The notes beneath the pieces are model-generated. The model did not search any database and was not told the origin of the DNA. It worked only from the letters and a program-made list of their open reading frames with translations. The position numbers and the translations under genes are program-made. This document shows positions 5,292 through 5,655 of a DNA stretch of 5,655 nucleotides, in pieces. Every line of letters begins with the position of its first letter. Position 1 is the stretch's first letter. The DNA comes from an uncultured Phascolarctobacterium sp. (GTDB taxonomy: Bacteria; Bacillota; Negativicutes; Acidaminococcales; Acidaminococcaceae). The stretch spans positions 1-5,655 of the forward strand of contig CAJLLL010000070.1 of NCBI GenBank assembly GCA_905207485.1, given 5' to 3'.

Positions 5292-5333
5292 AAGCAGTCA
5301 TGCAAATTTGTAATTTGCATGACTGCTTTTTTT
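5292..5333 (+). terminator. Orphan intrinsic terminator with a perfect 17-bp stem
   Basis: AAGCAGTCATGCAAATT (5292-5308) pairs without mismatch with AATTTGCATGACTGCTT (5312-5328) around the loop TGT, and the T-run reaches 5333. It is oriented for + strand transcripts. The nearest clear gene ends at 4924 and already has its own terminator, so this one must serve another transcript or be a remnant. Confidence 0.85.
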
Positions 5334-5358
5334 ATACCTAAATAACGGGTACGTAAAA

Positions 5359-5397
5359 GCCGCAAAGAGCTCCGAGCAAAGTCGGAGCCTCTGCGGC
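5359..5397. repeat. GC-rich hairpin 1 of a two-hairpin element
   Basis: GCCGC (5359-5363), AGAG (5366-5369) and CTCCGA (5370-5375) pair with TCGGAG (5382-5387), CTCT (5389-5392) and GCGGC (5393-5397), with a two-A bulge, a one-C bulge and a six-base loop GCAAAG. Read on the minus strand the hairpin is followed by TTTTACG, so it could act as a weak terminator in that direction. Confidence 0.75.
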
Positions 5398-5405
5398 GCC
5401 GGGGA

Positions 5406-5469
5406 GTCTCCCACCCATAGGAAAGTTCGCCCGCGCAAGCGCGCGAACTTTTGCTTGCGGGGGGGAGAC
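5406..5469. repeat. GC-rich hairpin 2 of a two-hairpin element
   Basis: The outer arms GTCTCCC (5406-5412) and GGGAGAC (5463-5469) enclose the inner hairpin AAAGTTCG/CGAACTTT (5422-5429, 5444-5451), which is topped by a CGCG-type stem. An alternative pairing of CCCGC-(GC)-AAGC (5430-5440) with GCTTGCGGG (5453-5461) competes with the inner stem. With the first hairpin it forms a GC-rich island of about 110 bases in AT-rich DNA, just before a promoter. The open frame crossing it on the minus strand (5298-5501) starts with TTG, has no ribosome binding site and reads like translated structure, so I do not call it a gene. Confidence 0.7.
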
Positions 5470-5473
5470 GGTA

Positions 5474-5482
5474 TGGTATAAT
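5474..5482 (+). promoter_or_regulatory. Extended -10 promoter of the final gene
   Basis: TGGTATAAT is a perfect extended -10 element (TG, one base, TATAAT). The best -35 is only TTGCGG (5455-5460), 16 bases upstream and inside the right part of the second GC-rich hairpin. Transcription would start near 5489, giving a leader of about 75 bases before the ATG at 5565. Confidence 0.65.
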
Positions 5483-5483
5483 G

Positions 5484-5529
5484 AATTGGAATTTCTACCA
5501 ATACGTTTTAATATTATAAAATTCCAATT
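5484..5529 (+). repeat. 11-bp inverted repeat at the predicted transcription start
   Basis: AATTGGAATTT (5484-5494) and AAATTCCAATT (5519-5529) are perfect inverted copies 24 bases apart, with the smaller TTTTA/TAAAA symmetry (5506-5510, 5517-5521) between them. The left arm begins one base after the -10 and covers the predicted start. It could be a repressor operator or a leader stem. Both arms are AT-rich. Confidence 0.55.
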
Positions 5530-5564
5530 AAATTATATTATTAATTTTTTATGAGGTGAAGCAG

Positions 5565-5655
5565 ATGAAAAGAAGGAAAAATTTAGAAAGGGCAATCGTA
5601 TTAGGTTTAATTTTAAGCACTGGTGTGTATGGAACTGCGTGGGCGGAAAAAGTAG
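5565..5655 (+). CDS. Exported surface protein, N-terminal part only (runs off the window)
   Basis: Only about 30 codons are present. They encode a Sec signal peptide: basic MKRRKNLER, hydrophobic core AIVLGLILSTGVYG, and a probable cleavage site after TAWA (residue 27) before Glu. The form 'IVLGLILSTGVYGTAWAE' resembles signal peptides of large autotransporter or adhesin-like proteins of Negativicutes as I remember them, but no mature domain is visible, so this is a guess. GAGGTGA (5553-5559) lies 5 bases before the ATG, which fixes the start. The preceding leader holds an extended -10 promoter and an 11-bp inverted repeat, suggesting that expression is controlled separately from the upstream genes. 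The gene is cut by the window end, not broken. Confidence 0.7.
   Translation, partial: MKRRKNLERAIVLGLILSTGVYGTAWAEKV

Noticed and set aside
5298..5501. 67-codon minus-strand frame across the GC-rich hairpins
   Set aside because: It starts with TTG without a ribosome binding site and runs through three hairpins, including a terminator. Better explained as structured non-coding DNA.
1..5655. CRISPR array, tRNA, rRNA, transposase or attachment sites
   Set aside because: No regularly spaced repeats, tRNA-like cloverleaf, rRNA segment or transposase motif was seen on either strand.

Overview
The window reads as chromosomal DNA from an anaerobic, low-GC, diderm Firmicute, most likely a member of the Negativicutes. 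This is inference. The evidence is a flavodoxin resembling those of Clostridium and Megasphaera, a two-iron superoxide reductase, a DUF3793 protein (a family I know mainly from anaerobic Firmicutes), strong GGAGG-type ribosome binding sites, and a final gene whose signal peptide looks like those of large Negativicutes surface or autotransporter proteins. All supported genes lie on the + strand.

Layout. Bases 1-198 are AT-rich and hold no gene. At 199-1629 is a secreted class 3 (alpha/beta-hydrolase) lipase with an extra C-terminal domain. It overlaps by 4 bases a TTG-started family 4 [4Fe-4S] uracil-DNA glycosylase (1626-2270), and a strong terminator follows. A promoter partly embedded in that terminator should drive the pair DUF3793 (2466-3047) and short-chain flavodoxin (3062-3484). 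Its leader is enclosed by a long inverted repeat that ends one base before the ribosome binding site. A terminator closes the unit. Next are a GufA/ZupT-like ZIP metal transporter (3664-4485) and a desulfoferrodoxin/superoxide reductase (4541-4924), probably one transcript, again closed by a terminator.

Bases 4972-5564 are a gene-poor, structure-rich stretch of nearly 600 bases. It has an AT-rich part, an orphan perfect 17-bp terminator hairpin with no convincing gene before it, two GC-rich hairpins standing out from the AT-rich surroundings, an extended -10 promoter, and an 11-bp inverted repeat at the predicted transcription start. The last gene starts at 5565 and runs out of the window. 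Only its signal peptide is visible.

Functionally, the middle of the window fits low-potential electron transfer (flavodoxin, DUF3793 partner), divalent metal supply (ZIP) and superoxide detoxification (superoxide reductase), as expected of an anaerobe coping with oxygen and iron limitation. None of the protein genes is a new system as such. The least explained parts are the structured leader of the DUF3793-flavodoxin unit and the 4972-5564 region.
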